From: Pseudooceanicola sediminis
GTDB taxonomy: Bacteria > Pseudomonadota > Alphaproteobacteria > Rhodobacterales > Rhodobacteraceae
Length of the DNA: 64,000 nt
Assembly: GCF_003575965.1 (NCBI RefSeq)
Contig: NZ_QWJJ01000005.1
Location: 211,919 to 275,918 of the forward strand
Direction of reading: 5' to 3'
Shown here: one piece after another, positions 35,171-45,865 of the stretch
How positions within the stretch are numbered: position 1 is the first letter of the stretch
Layout: each line of letters opens with the position of its first letter
Position numbers and translations under genes: made by a program
The notes under the pieces: generated by a model
Databases searched by the model: none
What the model was told of the DNA's origin: nothing
Seen by the model: the letters and a program-made list of their open reading frames with translations, nothing else

Positions 35171-36427
35171 TTAACGCTCCACCAGTTTGACGCGGTTGTT
35201 GTACCAGTTCATCACACCGGAAATGATCAGGCTGATCGCGAGATAGACGAGCATCCCCAGCAGGACAGTCTCGAGCTCCCGGCCGGTCTGGTTCAGGGTG
35301 ATGCCCATCAAGGTGCCCGTGATATCCATGTACCCCACGGCAATCGCCAGCGAGGAGTTCTTGGTCAGGTTGAGGTACTGAGAGATCAGCGGCGGGATGA
35401 TGACCCGCATCGCCTGCGGCAAGACCACCAGCGACATGATGCGATTGTTTCTGAGGCCCAAGGCAGCCGCGGCCTCGGTCTGGCCACTGGAAATGGCAAG
35501 AATACCCGCACGCACGATCTCTGCTATGAAAGCTGCGGTATAGAGCGACAATGCCAGCCAAAGCGCGATCAGCGAGTTGCGCATGTAGGTCCCGCCGGCA
35601 AAGTTGAAGCCCTTCAACTCGGGGTAACCAAGGTGAAAGCCCAGAATTGCCAGCAACACGACTGTCGGCAGCACGATCACGGCAAGGCGCGTGTGCCATG
35701 TACGGGGCCGCAGGCCGGTTGCTTCCTGCTTGGCGTCAGCCCGGCGGGCAATACCGCGGGCGACGAAAATCGACGCCCCCAGCACGATCAGGATCGCGAT
35801 GAGGTTGATGCTGACGTCAAACGCCGCACCGACATGGAAATCGCCCAGAGAGCGGGAAAACAGCGGTTCGGGAATGTAGACGCCGCGGTTGGTGATGGCC
35901 ACGGAATCGAAGAGCTTCATCGTGGCGTCGGGATCGTCGCCGCGAAAGGCGCTTGGCGGGGGCATCGCCTCGATCAGGATGGCCATGCAGAGAACGATCC
36001 ACATCAGCACGGGCACATTGCGGAACATCTCGACGTAGACCGTCATCAGGCGCGCGACCAACCAGTTGCCCGATAGGCGCAGCACACCGACGATGACGCC
36101 GATGACCGTTGCCGTCGCGCAGCCCATGGCCGCAACCAGCAAAGTGTTCAGCAGGCCGACGAAAGCGGCGCGCAGATGGGTGGATTGAGACGAATAATCG
36201 ATCAGGCGCTGGTTGATGTCGTAGCCGGCAGATTCGCCGAGAAAGCTGAACGACGGTTCCTTGCCCAGATCATTCAGGTTCTGCGCCGTGTTCATCGTCA
36301 GCCAGCCAAAAAGCAGCAACACCGCGACAAGCGCCAGAATCTGGAAAGTGATTGAGCGATACCGGGTGTCGTACACAAGCATGGATAGCTTGAACGACTC
36401 CGCCGGCGGGTCGGTGAGAGTTGTCAT
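35171..36427 (-). CDS. aapQ: General L-amino acid ABC transporter permease AapQ
   Basis: 418 residues, partner permease to AapM. The EAA loop AAAALGLRNNRIMSLVVLPQAMRVIIPP is clear, and an AapQ-typical long periplasmic insertion with FNFAGGTYMRNSLIALWLAL precedes it. It follows aapJ after 128 bases that contain a strong stem-loop. Confidence 0.95.
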   Translation of the reverse strand: MTTLTDPPAESFKLSMLVYDTRYRSITFQILALVAVLLLFGWLTMNTAQNLNDLGKEPSFSFLGESAGYDINQRLIDYSSQSTHLRAAFVGLLNTLLVAAMGCATATVIGVIVGVLRLSGNWLVARLMTVYVEMFRNVPVLMWIVLCMAILIEAMPPPSAFRGDDPDATMKLFDSVAITNRGVYIPEPLFSRSLGDFHVGAAFDVSINLIAILIVLGASIFVARGIARRADAKQEATGLRPRTWHTRLAVIVLPTVVLLAILGFHLGYPELKGFNFAGGTYMRNSLIALWLALSLYTAAFIAEIVRAGILAISSGQTEAAAALGLRNNRIMSLVVLPQAMRVIIPPLISQYLNLTKNSSLAIAVGYMDITGTLMGITLNQTGRELETVLLGMLVYLAISLIISGVMNWYNNRVKLVER

Positions 36428-36516
36428 GGTCAGATGTTCCCCGTGATCCGGCCCGTTTTTGTAGTGCGTCTTCGCGCGTGGGGCCGGTCATTGATGCACC
36501 CCGAGGGGCAGATGGT

Positions 36517-36546
36517 AGAAGGGCGCGGTGTTATCCGCGCCCTTCT
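36517..36546 (-). terminator. Intercistronic hairpin between aapJ and aapQ
   Basis: Twelve-base perfect arms AGAAGGGCGCGG and CCGCGCCCTTCT around a six-base loop, ten bases after the aapJ stop. Such stems after binding-protein genes commonly protect the upstream mRNA or partly terminate, giving more AapJ than permease. Confidence 0.75.
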
Positions 36547-36555
36547 CCGTCGTTC

Positions 36556-37575
36556 TTAGCGGAACGGCGGCGAGTAGATCAGGCCGCCTTCGGTCCACTG
36601 TGCGTTCAAACCACGCGCCAGACCGATCGGGGTGTTCTCGCCGATGTTCTTTTCAAACAGTTCGCCGTAGTTGCCACCGGCCAGGATCGCGTTCTTGGCC
36701 CAGTCATCGCTGAGACCGAACATCGCGCCCAGGCTGCCTTCGGTGCCGAGCAGACGATTGATTTCCGGGTTGTTGCCAGCTTCGGCACCCATGTCGGACG
36801 CGTTTGCCGAGGTGACGCCCAGCTCTTCTGCCGAGATCAGTGCGTTCAGCGTCCACATCGTGATGTCTGCCCATTCGTCATCGCCGTGACGGACAAGGGG
36901 ACCAAGCGGCTCTTTCGAGATGATTTCCGGCAGCAGTACGTAATCGCCGGGGTTCTCGAATGTGGCGCGGGTTGCGGCCAGGCCCGAAGCATCGGTGGTG
37001 TAGACGTCACAGGCGCCAGCAAGGAATTGCTGCTGCGCCTCTGCGTTGGTTTCGATCGGCACCGGCTCGTAGTTCATGTTGTTCTTGCGGAAGTAGTCAG
37101 CAAGGTTGAGCTCGGTCGTGGTGCCGGTCTGGATGCAGACGGTTGCGCCATCGAGTTCCTTGGCCGAGCTGACGCCCAGTGCCTTGGGAATCATGAAGCC
37201 CTGGCCATCGTAGTAGTTGACGCCCACGAAGGTGAACTTCAGGTCGACATCGCGCGAGAAGGTCCAGGTCGTGTTACGGGCCAGCAGATCGACTTCGCCA
37301 GATGCGAGCGCCGTGAAGCGGGTCTTGCCGGTTGTCGGAACAAACTCGACTGCTTTGGGATCACCCAGAACGGCCGCTGCGACGGCACGGCAAACGCCGA
37401 CGTCAAAGCCAGTCCATTCGCCGTTCGCATCGGGGGCTGCAAACCCCACGAGGCCGGTGGTGACGCCGCAGTTCAGTTTGCCGCGTGCTTTGACGTCATC
37501 CAGAGTGGCAGCGCCGGCTACGCCGGCGGCCAGACCAGCAACGGTCAACGCGCCAAGAAATACGGTTTTCTTCAT
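36556..37575 (-). CDS. aapJ: Amino acid-binding protein AapJ
   Basis: 339 residues with a signal peptide (KKTVFLGALTVAGLAAGVAGA). The mature protein is a family-3 solute-binding protein: GKLNCGVTTGLVGFAAPDANGEWTG around the N-lobe, FTFVGVNYYDGQGFMIPKAL, and VCIQTGTTTELNLADYF. It binds L-amino acids in the periplasm and hands them to AapQM. First gene of the operon, so the promoter should lie in 37576-37806. Confidence 0.96.
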   Translation of the reverse strand: MKKTVFLGALTVAGLAAGVAGAATLDDVKARGKLNCGVTTGLVGFAAPDANGEWTGFDVGVCRAVAAAVLGDPKAVEFVPTTGKTRFTALASGEVDLLARNTTWTFSRDVDLKFTFVGVNYYDGQGFMIPKALGVSSAKELDGATVCIQTGTTTELNLADYFRKNNMNYEPVPIETNAEAQQQFLAGACDVYTTDASGLAATRATFENPGDYVLLPEIISKEPLGPLVRHGDDEWADITMWTLNALISAEELGVTSANASDMGAEAGNNPEINRLLGTEGSLGAMFGLSDDWAKNAILAGGNYGELFEKNIGENTPIGLARGLNAQWTEGGLIYSPPFR

Positions 37576-37806
37576 GTTTACCTCTTCCTGATTATCCGCC
37601 TTTTGAAGTTTGGCGGTTTACGACCCGAAGGGGGCCGTGAGCGAAAGTCGTTAAGGGTGCTCCCCCCAACAGTGCCTAAAGTGTGTGCTTATTCATCGCA
37701 TGTGGTCAAGGGCGACATAACGAAAAGTAAACGATCACCGATGCAGATGCCCACGGATGGCGACGATAATGGCAAACCTGTAGTTGCCTTAAACGTCGTG
37801 AAGCGT

Positions 37807-38523
37807 TCAGGAATCGCTGCGTGCCAGATCGACGAAATGCTTCGCGTGTTGAAACGCGACACTTTTCCTTTCGGCAACGTCCTGTGCGTCGTCATCGACG
37901 CCCCACTGCTCTTGCTGCCAGAATTCGTCGATACGGGATATTTCCCAGATACGATTTGTCGGCGCCGCATTCAAAAATGCCGCAAAACCCAGCACAAGTG
38001 ATCCCGTCAAGCTGACAAGATCGTGGAAAGCCGCCAGTTCGAATGCCGATAGCGCACCGATCCGACGCGAAAGAAGCGCGACAGCCTGTGGGTCCTGGGG
38101 TTGGTGGATCACGCCAGTACGGGGCAACAAACGTGCCCCCAGGGTCTCGGCTGCCCAGTCAAGCATGGGATCCCAGGCCGCCTTTTGGCGTTCCACCAGT
38201 TCCGCAGGGCTGTCGGCACGATAACAAAGCAGGTCGCTGTCACCGTAGTCAGCGAGCAAGGCCGCGACTTCGGCATGTTGCGGCATCACCTTGTCGATCG
38301 CAGAGTTCGCCGTGCGGGTATGTGGCATCGAAAGCGGCTCGATCGTGCCTTCCTGCGCTTGCCATTCAGCCGCGATTTGCGAGGCCAAGGCACGGCTTGG
38401 CAGGATAAGGGCGGCTTTTGCAGGGGTTCTGACCTCGCGACCGTCGAGCAGAACGCTGTAACCGTCGCCCTGCTCGGCCACCTCGGCTGTTGTCCAGAAC
38501 CTGCGGGCTTTCCACTCGCTCAT
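37807..38523 (-). CDS. ATP12-family F1-ATPase assembly chaperone
   Basis: 238 residues. Matches the ATP12 family, whose mitochondrial members chaperone the F1 alpha subunit: KARRFWTTAEVAEQ, the invariant GYSVLLDGREVRTPAK, LASQIAAEWQAQEG and MLDWAAETLGARL. Alphaproteobacteria carry this gene, probably as the ancestor of the mitochondrial one. It is the last gene of a compact minus-strand group degP-rarA-crcB-rluC-HAD-atp12, 11 bases after the HAD gene. Confidence 0.92.
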   Translation of the reverse strand: MSEWKARRFWTTAEVAEQGDGYSVLLDGREVRTPAKAALILPSRALASQIAAEWQAQEGTIEPLSMPHTRTANSAIDKVMPQHAEVAALLADYGDSDLLCYRADSPAELVERQKAAWDPMLDWAAETLGARLLPRTGVIHQPQDPQAVALLSRRIGALSAFELAAFHDLVSLTGSLVLGFAAFLNAAPTNRIWEISRIDEFWQQEQWGVDDDAQDVAERKSVAFQHAKHFVDLARSDS

Positions 38524-38534
38524 CCGGTGCTCCT

Positions 38535-39224
38535 TTATGTCAGGGTGTCGATGGCTTTGCGCAGCGCCGTGGCGTCATCGACCAGCAGATCGGCGTGCGA
38601 CAGCTTGGTCACAGGGTGATATCCCCAGCTGACAGCAATCGTGCGGATGCCGGAGGCCTTGGCCATGTCGATATCGAATTGGGTATCCCCGACCATCACG
38701 GTCCGATCCGGAGCGACCCCGGTTTCTGCCAACGCCGCGAGGATCATGGACGGGTTCGGTTTCGACGGATGGTCGTCGGCGACCTGAATCGTCTGAAATG
38801 CCCCGCTGAGGCCGTGGTTTTCGAGCAGCGCCACCAACCCGCGCCGGGATTTGCCAGTCGCTATACCCAACAGCGTTTCCGGCTCGGCGGCCAGCGCCTC
38901 GACAAGATCACGCACGCCTGGATAGAGCGGAGAATGCGCGGCACCCGCGTCTAACCGACGCTGCATATATGCAGCCTTGTAGGCCGCGACCAACCTGTCG
39001 ATTGTCGCGTCCGGAACCTCAGGCGCCAGCAACGGCATCGCAACCTCAAGCGACAGCCCGACAATGCCCAGAATCTCATGACGGGTCGGCACGGTCAGCT
39101 CTTCGGCCACGAAAGCGTCGGTCATCGACCCGATGATATCAAGCTGGCTGTCCGAAAGGGTGCCATCGACGTCAAAGATCACAAGCCGCATTTGCGCATC
39201 GGGTGCGCGCTTCAAATCGCTCAT
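38535..39224 (-). CDS. HAD-superfamily phosphatase (phosphoglycolate phosphatase-like)
   Basis: 229 residues with the HAD motifs in order: motif I FDVDGTLSDS with the nucleophile and acid aspartates, a helical cap about 30-90, motif II in IATGKS, the lysine in HPSKPNPSM, and motif III/IV VGDTQFDIDMA. This arrangement fits the Gph/PgmB subgroup; the natural substrate cannot be assigned. Its start overlaps the rluC-like stop by four bases. Confidence 0.9.
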   Translation of the reverse strand: MSDLKRAPDAQMRLVIFDVDGTLSDSQLDIIGSMTDAFVAEELTVPTRHEILGIVGLSLEVAMPLLAPEVPDATIDRLVAAYKAAYMQRRLDAGAAHSPLYPGVRDLVEALAAEPETLLGIATGKSRRGLVALLENHGLSGAFQTIQVADDHPSKPNPSMILAALAETGVAPDRTVMVGDTQFDIDMAKASGIRTIAVSWGYHPVTKLSHADLLVDDATALRKAIDTLT

Positions 39225-40270
39225 TCCTGGCCCTCGAACGGATCGACCGCAGCGTCCTTTTCCGACCAGTCAAAGGATTTCCAAGTGCGTGACATGTGCT
39301 CGGACAGGGGGGCCTCAAGGAACAATTCCTTGCCTGTAAAGGGATGTTTCAGGCGCAGCGACCGGGCGTGCAGGTGCAACTTGCGGCTGATGTCGCCGCC
39401 GAGCTGGGCCCCCCAACCGTCCCCAAGGTTTTCCTGGCCAGACCCGCCATATTTACCATCCCCGATAATCGGGTGGCCAATCTCTGCCATGTGGGCGCGA
39501 AGCTGGTGGGTGCGCCCGGTAACGGGGACCAGTGCCACCCAGGTGGCGCGCTGCGCAAGCCGCCACAGCGCGGCATAGTCGGTCACCGCCCGCTTGGCGC
39601 CCGGCGTGTCATCGACGGCCCGAGGATGCACGCAGAGCATCTTTTCCCCCTCGCCATCCTTGCCATGCCCCGGCGCCTTGACCAGGCCATAGCTGATCGT
39701 CCCCATGTACGGCGTAGGCACGCCGGCCACCAACGCCCAGTAAATCTTGCGTGTCTCACGCGACCGAAAGGCCGCCGTCAGCTTTTGCGCAGATTCCCGA
39801 GTGCGGGCCAGCAGCAGCAAACCAGAGGTATCCTTGTCCAGCCGGTGCACCAGGCGGGGTTTTTCCTCGTACCCGAACTTCAGCACCTCTGACATGCCAT
39901 CGACGTGCCGTGTCTGCTTGCTGCCACCCTGAACCGGCAAACCGGGGGGCTTGTTCAAGGCAATGATGTGGTCATCGCGATAGATCACGCAGGACTTGAT
40001 CATCTCTTCGTCTTCAGCCGAAATCCGGCGCGTGACAGGGGCTGTCGTGGGGCGTTCATCTGTATCAGGCAGCGGCGGAATGCGCAGCTCCATCCCCGGC
40101 GCAAGGCGGTGATTGCTTTTCACGCGGCCCCCGTCGACCCGCAGTTCGCCCTTGCGGCACATCTTTTCAATGCGTGCCTGACCAAGCTGGGGGAACGCAC
40201 GCCGCAACCAGCGGTCGATCCGCATTCCATCGTCTTCGGCCGCAACCGTCTGTGTTTGTACGCCGCTCAT
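39221..40270 (-). CDS. Ribosomal large subunit pseudouridine synthase, RluC/RluD type
   Basis: 349 residues. An N-terminal S4 RNA-binding domain (MRIDRWLRRAFPQLGQARIEKMCRKGELRVDGG) is followed by the RluA-family catalytic core with HRLDKDTSG holding the catalytic aspartate, then GRTHQLRAHMAEIGHPIIGD. RluC modifies U955, U2504 and U2580 of 23S rRNA in E. coli; which sites apply here is not certain. Coupled by ATGA overlaps both to crcB upstream and to the HAD gene downstream. Confidence 0.92.
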   Translation of the reverse strand: MSGVQTQTVAAEDDGMRIDRWLRRAFPQLGQARIEKMCRKGELRVDGGRVKSNHRLAPGMELRIPPLPDTDERPTTAPVTRRISAEDEEMIKSCVIYRDDHIIALNKPPGLPVQGGSKQTRHVDGMSEVLKFGYEEKPRLVHRLDKDTSGLLLLARTRESAQKLTAAFRSRETRKIYWALVAGVPTPYMGTISYGLVKAPGHGKDGEGEKMLCVHPRAVDDTPGAKRAVTDYAALWRLAQRATWVALVPVTGRTHQLRAHMAEIGHPIIGDGKYGGSGQENLGDGWGAQLGGDISRKLHLHARSLRLKHPFTGKELFLEAPLSEHMSRTWKSFDWSEKDAAVDPFEGQE

Positions 40271-40650
40271 GACAAAACCGCCCGCATGAAAGTGAAGCCC
40301 AGGACAATCGCCAACAGGGACAGGACCAAAGACAATCCGACATAGGTCGCCGCAGCCGCCATATGCCCCCGCTCGAACAGGTTATACGCTTCGAGGGAGA
40401 AGGACGAGAACGTCGTGAAACCACCCAAGACACCCGTCGCCAGCAACGGGTTCAGATGGGTCAGCTCTTTCTGCCCGATGAAGACGACCAGCGCGCCCAT
40501 CAGAAACGAGCCGAGGACGTTGACGAACAGCACGCCAAGCGGAATAGGCAGGGCCGATCCGACCAGGCGCAGGATTGCAACGCCCGATAGATAACGAAGG
40601 GACGCGCCGATAGCGCCGCCGAGGGCCACTTGGAATACAGTCAGGATCAT
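40267..40650 (-). CDS. crcB: Fluoride ion channel CrcB/Fluc
   Basis: 127 residues with four transmembrane helices. Family landmarks: GGAIGASLRYLSG in helix 1 and the pore segment GGFTTFSSFSLE with the conserved phenylalanines and serines. It exports fluoride as a dual-topology dimer. A single full copy is present. Overlaps rluC by four bases. No fluoride riboswitch was recognised in its short 54-base leader. Confidence 0.95.
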   Translation of the reverse strand: MILTVFQVALGGAIGASLRYLSGVAILRLVGSALPIPLGVLFVNVLGSFLMGALVVFIGQKELTHLNPLLATGVLGGFTTFSSFSLEAYNLFERGHMAAAATYVGLSLVLSLLAIVLGFTFMRAVLS

Positions 40651-40704
40651 CAGGCGTCTGTCGCGCGGAAGCCCCTTGTTGTCAAGGCGCGGCGGGCTTT
40701 TGAC

Positions 40705-42036
40705 CTAGTCCTCACCGCCGCCGGCGCGCTTGGCCCGCAACTTTTCAAAATACTCGAGACGTTTGCGCAGATCCCGCTCAAACCCCCTCTCGACCGGCTG
40801 ATAAAAGTCCGGCCGCATCATCCCCTCGGGAAAATAGTTCTGCCCCGAAAAGGCATCCTCTGCGTCGTGATCGTAGTTGTACCCCTTGCCATAACCCTGC
40901 TCCTCCATCAGGCGGGTTGGCGCGTTCAGGATATGCTTGGGCGGCATCGCGCTGCCGGTCTTGCGCGCGGCGGCACGCGCTTGCTTGTAGGCCGCATATC
41001 CGGCGTTCGATTTCGGCGCCAAGGCGAGGTAGATCAACGCCTGCGACAGCGCCAGCTCTCCCTCTGGGCTGCCAAGGCGTTCGTACACCTGCCATGCGTC
41101 GAGGCAGATCGTTTGCGCCTGCGGGTCGGCCATACCGATATCCTCGACCGCCATGCGCGTGATCCGACGCGCCAGAAAGCGGGGGTCTTCTCCCCCCTCC
41201 AGCATACGCGCGAACCAGTATAGCGCCGCATCCGGATCACTTCCGCGCACTGATTTGTGCAACGCCGATATCAGGTTATAATGTTCATCACCGTTCTTGT
41301 CGTACTTTGCGGCCCGCCGCATCAGGCGCTTGGCCAGTTCATCCGGGCCAAGCGGCGCCTTGACCTTCCAGGCCGCGACCTGTTCGAACAGGTTCAGAAA
41401 GGCCCGGCCATCGCCATCGGACATGCCGATCAGGGCTTCGCGCGCGGCAGGCTCAAGCGGGAGCGGTCGACCAAGTGCCGCTTCGCCACGCTGAGCGAGA
41501 TGTTCGAGGTCGTCGAATGACAGGCGCTCCAGCACCAGCACCTGCGCGCGTGACAACAAGGCGGCGTTCAGTTCGAACGAGGGGTTTTCCGTAGTGGCAC
41601 CAACCAACAGGATGGTGCCATCCTCCATATGTGGCAGAAAACCATCCTGCTGCGCCTTGTTGAAACGGTGGATCTCGTCCACGAACAACAACGTGCCCTG
41701 CCCTGTACGGCGCCGCTGCCGCGCCGTCTCAAAGACCTTTTTCAGATCTGCCACGCCAGAGAAAATGGCGCTTATCTGAACAAAATGCAGGTTTGTTTCA
41801 TGCGCGAGGAGACGCGCGATCGTGGTCTTGCCGGTACCCGGCGGCCCCCAGAAGATGATGGAGCCAAGGGACCCAGCCTCGAGCATGACCGTCAGGGGCG
41901 CATCCGGGCCGATCACCTGCTGCTGGCCAATCACCTCGGCCAGCGTTTGTGGGCGCAACCGGTCGGCCAGCGGACGCGGGGCACCACCGTCGGCCCCCTC
42001 GGATCGCGGGGCGCCGTTATCAAACAGATCCGCCAT
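40705..42036 (-). CDS. rarA: Replication-associated recombination protein RarA (MgsA)
   Basis: 443 residues, clamp-loader-like AAA+ ATPase that acts at stalled forks. Walker [10 protein letters not shown] (64-72), Walker [16 protein letters not shown], sensor [13 protein letters not shown] and the C-terminal tetramerisation part ([40 protein letters not shown]) are all present. It starts immediately after the degP stop. Confidence 0.96.
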   Translation of the reverse strand: MADLFDNGAPRSEGADGGAPRPLADRLRPQTLAEVIGQQQVIGPDAPLTVMLEAGSLGSIIFWGPPGTGKTTIARLLAHETNLHFVQISAIFSGVADLKKVFETARQRRRTGQGTLLFVDEIHRFNKAQQDGFLPHMEDGTILLVGATTENPSFELNAALLSRAQVLVLERLSFDDLEHLAQRGEAALGRPLPLEPAAREALIGMSDGDGRAFLNLFEQVAAWKVKAPLGPDELAKRLMRRAAKYDKNGDEHYNLISALHKSVRGSDPDAALYWFARMLEGGEDPRFLARRITRMAVEDIGMADPQAQTICLDAWQVYERLGSPEGELALSQALIYLALAPKSNAGYAAYKQARAAARKTGSAMPPKHILNAPTRLMEEQGYGKGYNYDHDAEDAFSGQNYFPEGMMRPDFYQPVERGFERDLRKRLEYFEKLRAKRAGGGED

Positions 42037-43473
42037 TCAGAGCCGGAACCGCATGGTGGCTGTCTTGCCGTCGCGCAGCAGGCTCAACTCCAGGGTCCGC
42101 CCGGGATTGCGCAGCGCCGCGTCAGCGGTTTGCGGGGTGTCGATATCCGTTCCGTTGATCGAAAGGATCGTGTCACCCGCCCTGAGGCCCGCACGCTGTC
42201 CGATACGGCCAGGCTCTTCGATCATGACGCCGCGCGCCGACAATTGAAGCTGGAATTCGTTGATCACGGCCGGGTTGATATTGATCAGCGTCATACCCGG
42301 AACTGCTGTCTCCTCTCCCGTTTTCAGGGGATCACGCGCGGGATCTTCCGGCGCGACGATCATCGGCACCGAAATGTCCTTGCGCGTGCCGCCACTGAGC
42401 CGCGTCACCACGGCCTGCCCGCCCAGCCCCGTGACCGTCATGCGATAGACCATCTCGGCCGGGCTGGAGATCGGCTTGCCATCAACCGCAAGAATGATGT
42501 CCCCCGGCTTGAACCCATTGTTCGCAAAAGGGCTTTCCGCGTGAAGCGCGTCGATCACCATACCTTCGGGCCGATCCAGCCCGGACGCCTCGGCCATGTC
42601 CAGATCGACCGGGTGCCCGGACATGCCAGCCCAGGGGCGTTCAAAGTGGTCATTGCCGGCGCGTGACTGATCCAGGAACTGACGCACCAGCGCGGCAGGG
42701 ATCGCAAAACCAATCCCGTTGGACCCACCCGAGCGACTGAGGATTGAGGTATTCACCCCAATCAGGTCGCCGTTGACATCGATCAGCGCGCCGCCAGAGT
42801 TGCCCGGGTTGATCGGTGCATCTGTCTGGATGAAATACCCACGCTCGCTGCCGGTTGCGGTGCCCGACCGCGCCAGCCCTGACACGATGCCGGAACTGAC
42901 GGTCTGACCGACGCCGAAGGGGTTACCGATGGCCAGAACCAGTTCTCCGACCTCGACCGAGTCACTGTCGCGCAGGGAGAGATGCGGCAGGTCCTTGACA
43001 CCCTCCAACCTGAGAATGGCGAGGTCGGAATTTTCGTCTGCCAACAATACCTTGGCATTAAACTCGCGCCGGTCATTCAGCACCACGCGGATCTCATCTG
43101 CCTGACCGACGACGTGGTAATTCGAGACGACGTATCCATCATCGGACAGGATGACACCGGAACCGAGCGAATTTTGCACCTGTGGCCGGACCTGCCCAAA
43201 ATTCTTGAAGAATTCCGAGAAGATGGGATCATTTGCGAAAGGTGACTGGCGTGTTGCCACGACCCGCTTGGCATAGATGTTGACGACTGCCGGCGTGGCC
43301 TCCTTGACCAGCGGCGCAAAGCCCAGCGAAATTTCGGCCTGCGATGCGGGTACGCGTGTCTGCGCCATCGCCGGTGGTGCCGTCAGCGGCCCGCCCGGGC
43401 CAAGCGCGAGAAGCGCCAGTAGGGCGGACGCGAGAGCGGAGCTGCGGAACGGTCGGCGAGAGATCAAGGTCAT
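42037..43473 (-). CDS. Periplasmic Do-type serine protease (DegP/DegQ-like)
   Basis: 478 residues from the ATG at 43473, which has an AGGAAAGG ribosome site and starts a signal peptide ending PPAMAQ. The trypsin-like domain holds the triad His120 (SNYHVVG), Asp150 (NSDLAIL) and Ser226 (NPGNSGGAL). Two PDZ domains follow, the first from about residue 265 ([22 protein letters not shown]) and the second near the end ([16 protein letters not shown]). It degrades or refolds misfolded envelope proteins. It lies downstream of the rplQ terminator and so needs its own promoter. Confidence 0.94.
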   Translation of the reverse strand: MTLISRRPFRSSALASALLALLALGPGGPLTAPPAMAQTRVPASQAEISLGFAPLVKEATPAVVNIYAKRVVATRQSPFANDPIFSEFFKNFGQVRPQVQNSLGSGVILSDDGYVVSNYHVVGQADEIRVVLNDRREFNAKVLLADENSDLAILRLEGVKDLPHLSLRDSDSVEVGELVLAIGNPFGVGQTVSSGIVSGLARSGTATGSERGYFIQTDAPINPGNSGGALIDVNGDLIGVNTSILSRSGGSNGIGFAIPAALVRQFLDQSRAGNDHFERPWAGMSGHPVDLDMAEASGLDRPEGMVIDALHAESPFANNGFKPGDIILAVDGKPISSPAEMVYRMTVTGLGGQAVVTRLSGGTRKDISVPMIVAPEDPARDPLKTGEETAVPGMTLININPAVINEFQLQLSARGVMIEEPGRIGQRAGLRAGDTILSINGTDIDTPQTADAALRNPGRTLELSLLRDGKTATMRFRL

Positions 43474-43557
43474 GAGGGCCTTTCCTGAGATGGATGGCGA
43501 CCCCGAAGATATGCGGAGCGGCGCGGCAAAAGGCAAGGTGGCGACCTGGGACAAAGC

Positions 43558-43587
43558 AAAACCCCCGGCCCTTGGGACCGGGGGTTT
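43558..43587 (-). terminator. Terminator after rplQ
   Basis: Arms AAACCCCCGG and CCGGGGGTTT flank a short loop; on the minus strand the stem is followed by TTTTGCTTT. It lies 52 bases past the rplQ stop, closing the alpha operon. Confidence 0.88.
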
Positions 43588-43639
43588 GGTTCAAACCATC
43601 GTGAGGCAGCGTCAATGCGACGGCGCTCAGGTTCGATAA

Positions 43640-44056
43640 TTACTCAACGTCTTCATATGCTTCCAGGCGAGCCTTGTCGGCTTTGCCCTTGGCATCGAGA
43701 TCGCGGTCAACGAACTCGATGATCGCCATCGGTGCCATGTCACCATAGCGGAAGCCCGCTTTCATGATGCGGACATAGCCACCCTGACGGTCCTTGTAGC
43801 GCGGGCCGAGAACTTCGAACAGCTTGGCAACCAGCACGTCCTGCTTGAGGCGCGAACCGGCGTTGCGGCGGGAATGAAGGTCACCCTTTTTCGCCAGCGT
43901 GATCAGTTTTTCAACGATCGGGCGCAGTTCTTTTGCTTTCGGCAGGGTGGTCTTGATCTGTTCGTGTTCGATCAGCGAACCGGCCATGTTCGCGAACAGC
44001 GCCTTGCGGTGTTCATGGGTGCGGTTCAGGCGGCGGTAGCCTCGTGCGTGACGCAT
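43640..44056 (-). CDS. rplQ: 50S ribosomal protein L17
   Basis: 138 residues beginning [20 protein letters not shown], with the L17 core [19 protein letters not shown] and [14 protein letters not shown]. Last gene of the alpha operon, with an AGGAG ribosome site. It is separated from rpoA by 268 bases, wider than usual, holding a paired ACGTCGGTAT repeat. Confidence 0.98.
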   Translation of the reverse strand: MRHARGYRRLNRTHEHRKALFANMAGSLIEHEQIKTTLPKAKELRPIVEKLITLAKKGDLHSRRNAGSRLKQDVLVAKLFEVLGPRYKDRQGGYVRIMKAGFRYGDMAPMAIIEFVDRDLDAKGKADKARLEAYEDVE

Positions 44057-44181
44057 GTGTCTTACTCCTATTGCCCTCTACGGGCGGTTTTGCTTTGTCC
44101 GGTGATCCATGCGAGCGGATCACTCTCCTTGGGGCGGAATGCCCAGTCTGATTAACGAAGCCGAAAAAGCCCCGGAATCGC

Positions 44182-44202
44182 ACGTCGGTATAACGTCGGT
44201 AT
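44182..44202. repeat. Paired ACGTCGGTAT repeat between rpoA and rplQ
   Basis: ACGTCGGTAT at 44182-44191 and 44193-44202, offset 11 bases, so both would face the same side of the helix. The inverted repeat GACGGT/ACCGTC follows at about 44206-44219. The same decamer occurs twice near 858-893. Possible operator; function unknown. Confidence 0.55.
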
Positions 44203-44324
44203 CTTGACGGTCAACCGTCTGTGCGATGTCGGCAAGGGCGGAGATTAACACATTGCGTGTTTCTTTCCGCCAGAACCGTCAGGAGGGGCAGCGAACCGCC
44301 CCATCCCGAACTCTTGATGGCGAC

Positions 44325-45341
44325 TTAGAAGTGGTCTTCGAACTTCTTCGCCAGGTCTTCGATATTGTCTGGCGGCCAGTCCTCGACATCCATGCCGAGG
44401 TGCAGACCCATGCCGGACAGGACTTCCTTGATCTCGTTCAGCGACTTGCGGCCGAAGTTCGGGGTGCGCAGCATCTCGGCTTCGGTTTTCTGGATCAGAT
44501 CGCCAATATACACGATATTGTCGTTCTTGAGGCAGTTCGCAGATCGGACGGAAAGCTCCAGCTCGTCTACTTTCTTGAGCAGCAGCGGGTTGAATTCCAG
44601 ACCGTCATCGTCGTCCTGACGCGAGGCGCTCTCGGGTTCTTCGAAGTTCACGAAGATCGACAGCTGGTCCTGAAGGATACGCGCGGCATAGGCCACGGCA
44701 TCATCCGGGGTGATCGAACCGTCGGTTTCAACCTTCAGCGTCAGCTTGTCATAGTCCAGCACCTGGCCTTCGCGGGTGGGCTGAACGTCATAGGACACCT
44801 TCTTGATCGGCGAGTAGATCGCGTCGATCGGAATCAGGCCGATGGGCGCATCCTCGGGTTTGTTCTTGTCGGCTGCGACGTAGCCCTTGCCGGTGTCCAC
44901 GGTCAGTTCCATGAACAGGTCGGCGCCATCATCGAGGTGGCAGATCACGTGCTCTTTGTTGAGCACTTCGATGCCAGCCGTTTCGGTGATGTCGGCAGCG
45001 GTCACGACGCCCGGACCCTTGGCATTGATCGACAGCCGTTTCGGGCCTTCGACTTCCATGCGCAGGGACACACCCTTGAGGTTCAGAACGACGTCTGTCA
45101 CATCTTCGCGCACGCCCGCAACGGACGAGAATTCGTGCAGCACGTTGTCGATCTGCACGGACGTGATGGCAGCGCCTTGCAGCGAAGACATCAGGATGCG
45201 ACGCAGCGCGTTGCCGAGCGTCAGGCCAAAGCCCCGCTCCAGCGGCTCCGCGACAACGGTGGCCTGACGGGTCGGGTCGTTGCCCGGCTTGACGTCAAGC
45301 TGCGTTGGTTTGATCAGCTCGGCCCAATTTTTATGGATCAT
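44325..45341 (-). CDS. rpoA: RNA polymerase alpha subunit
   Basis: 338 residues. N-terminal assembly domain ([22 protein letters not shown], the classic alpha dimer motif), a flexible acidic linker about 235-255, and the C-terminal DNA/activator-binding domain with [20 protein letters not shown] and [16 protein letters not shown]. It seeds core polymerase assembly. Sits between rpsK and rplQ as in other proteobacteria. Confidence 0.98.
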   Translation of the reverse strand: MIHKNWAELIKPTQLDVKPGNDPTRQATVVAEPLERGFGLTLGNALRRILMSSLQGAAITSVQIDNVLHEFSSVAGVREDVTDVVLNLKGVSLRMEVEGPKRLSINAKGPGVVTAADITETAGIEVLNKEHVICHLDDGADLFMELTVDTGKGYVAADKNKPEDAPIGLIPIDAIYSPIKKVSYDVQPTREGQVLDYDKLTLKVETDGSITPDDAVAYAARILQDQLSIFVNFEEPESASRQDDDDGLEFNPLLLKKVDELELSVRSANCLKNDNIVYIGDLIQKTEAEMLRTPNFGRKSLNEIKEVLSGMGLHLGMDVEDWPPDNIEDLAKKFEDHF

Positions 45342-45457
45342 GCGTGTCTCCTCAATTCCTGTTCCGGCCCCATGTCCGAGGGCTGGAACTCCCGAGGTTA
45401 AAATGACGAAAGAGAGGCCGCGCGAACTGCGCAGCCCCCTTCAAAGACCAGTACGGA

Positions 45458-45850
45458 TCAGACCCGGCGACGTTTCGGCGGACGGCAGCCGTTGTGCGCG
45501 ATCGGGGTCACGTCACGGATCGAGGTGATGTTGAGACCAACAGCAGCCAAGGCGCGCAGAGCCGATTCACGACCCGAACCGGGGCCTTGAACTTCGACTT
45601 CCAGCGTTTTCACGCCGTGTTCCTGTGCTTTCTTGGCGGCATCTTCCGCAGCCATCTGAGCAGCATAGGGCGTGGATTTACGCGAGCCCTTGAAGCCCAT
45701 GGTGCCAGCGGACGACCACGAAATGGCGTTGCCCTGCACGTCAGAGATCAGGATCTTGGTGTTGTTGAAGCTGGAGTTCACATGTGCGACGCCAGCTGCG
45801 ATGTTCTTGGAGACCTTTTTCTTGGCCCCACGACGGGTATCACGTGCCAT
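45458..45850 (-). CDS. rpsK: 30S ribosomal protein S11
   Basis: 130 residues. Begins [16 protein letters not shown] and contains the S11 hallmarks [36 protein letters not shown] and the basic C-terminus [10 protein letters not shown]. An AAGGGAG ribosome site precedes it. It lies 15 bases after rpsM. Confidence 0.98.
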   Translation of the reverse strand: MARDTRRGAKKKVSKNIAAGVAHVNSSFNNTKILISDVQGNAISWSSAGTMGFKGSRKSTPYAAQMAAEDAAKKAQEHGVKTLEVEVQGPGSGRESALRALAAVGLNITSIRDVTPIAHNGCRPPKRRRV

Positions 45851-45865
45851 ATCTGTTGCGCTCCC

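Noticed and set aside
40651-40704. Fluoride riboswitch before crcB
   Set aside because: The gap is only 54 bases and shows no recognisable crcB-motif aptamer.
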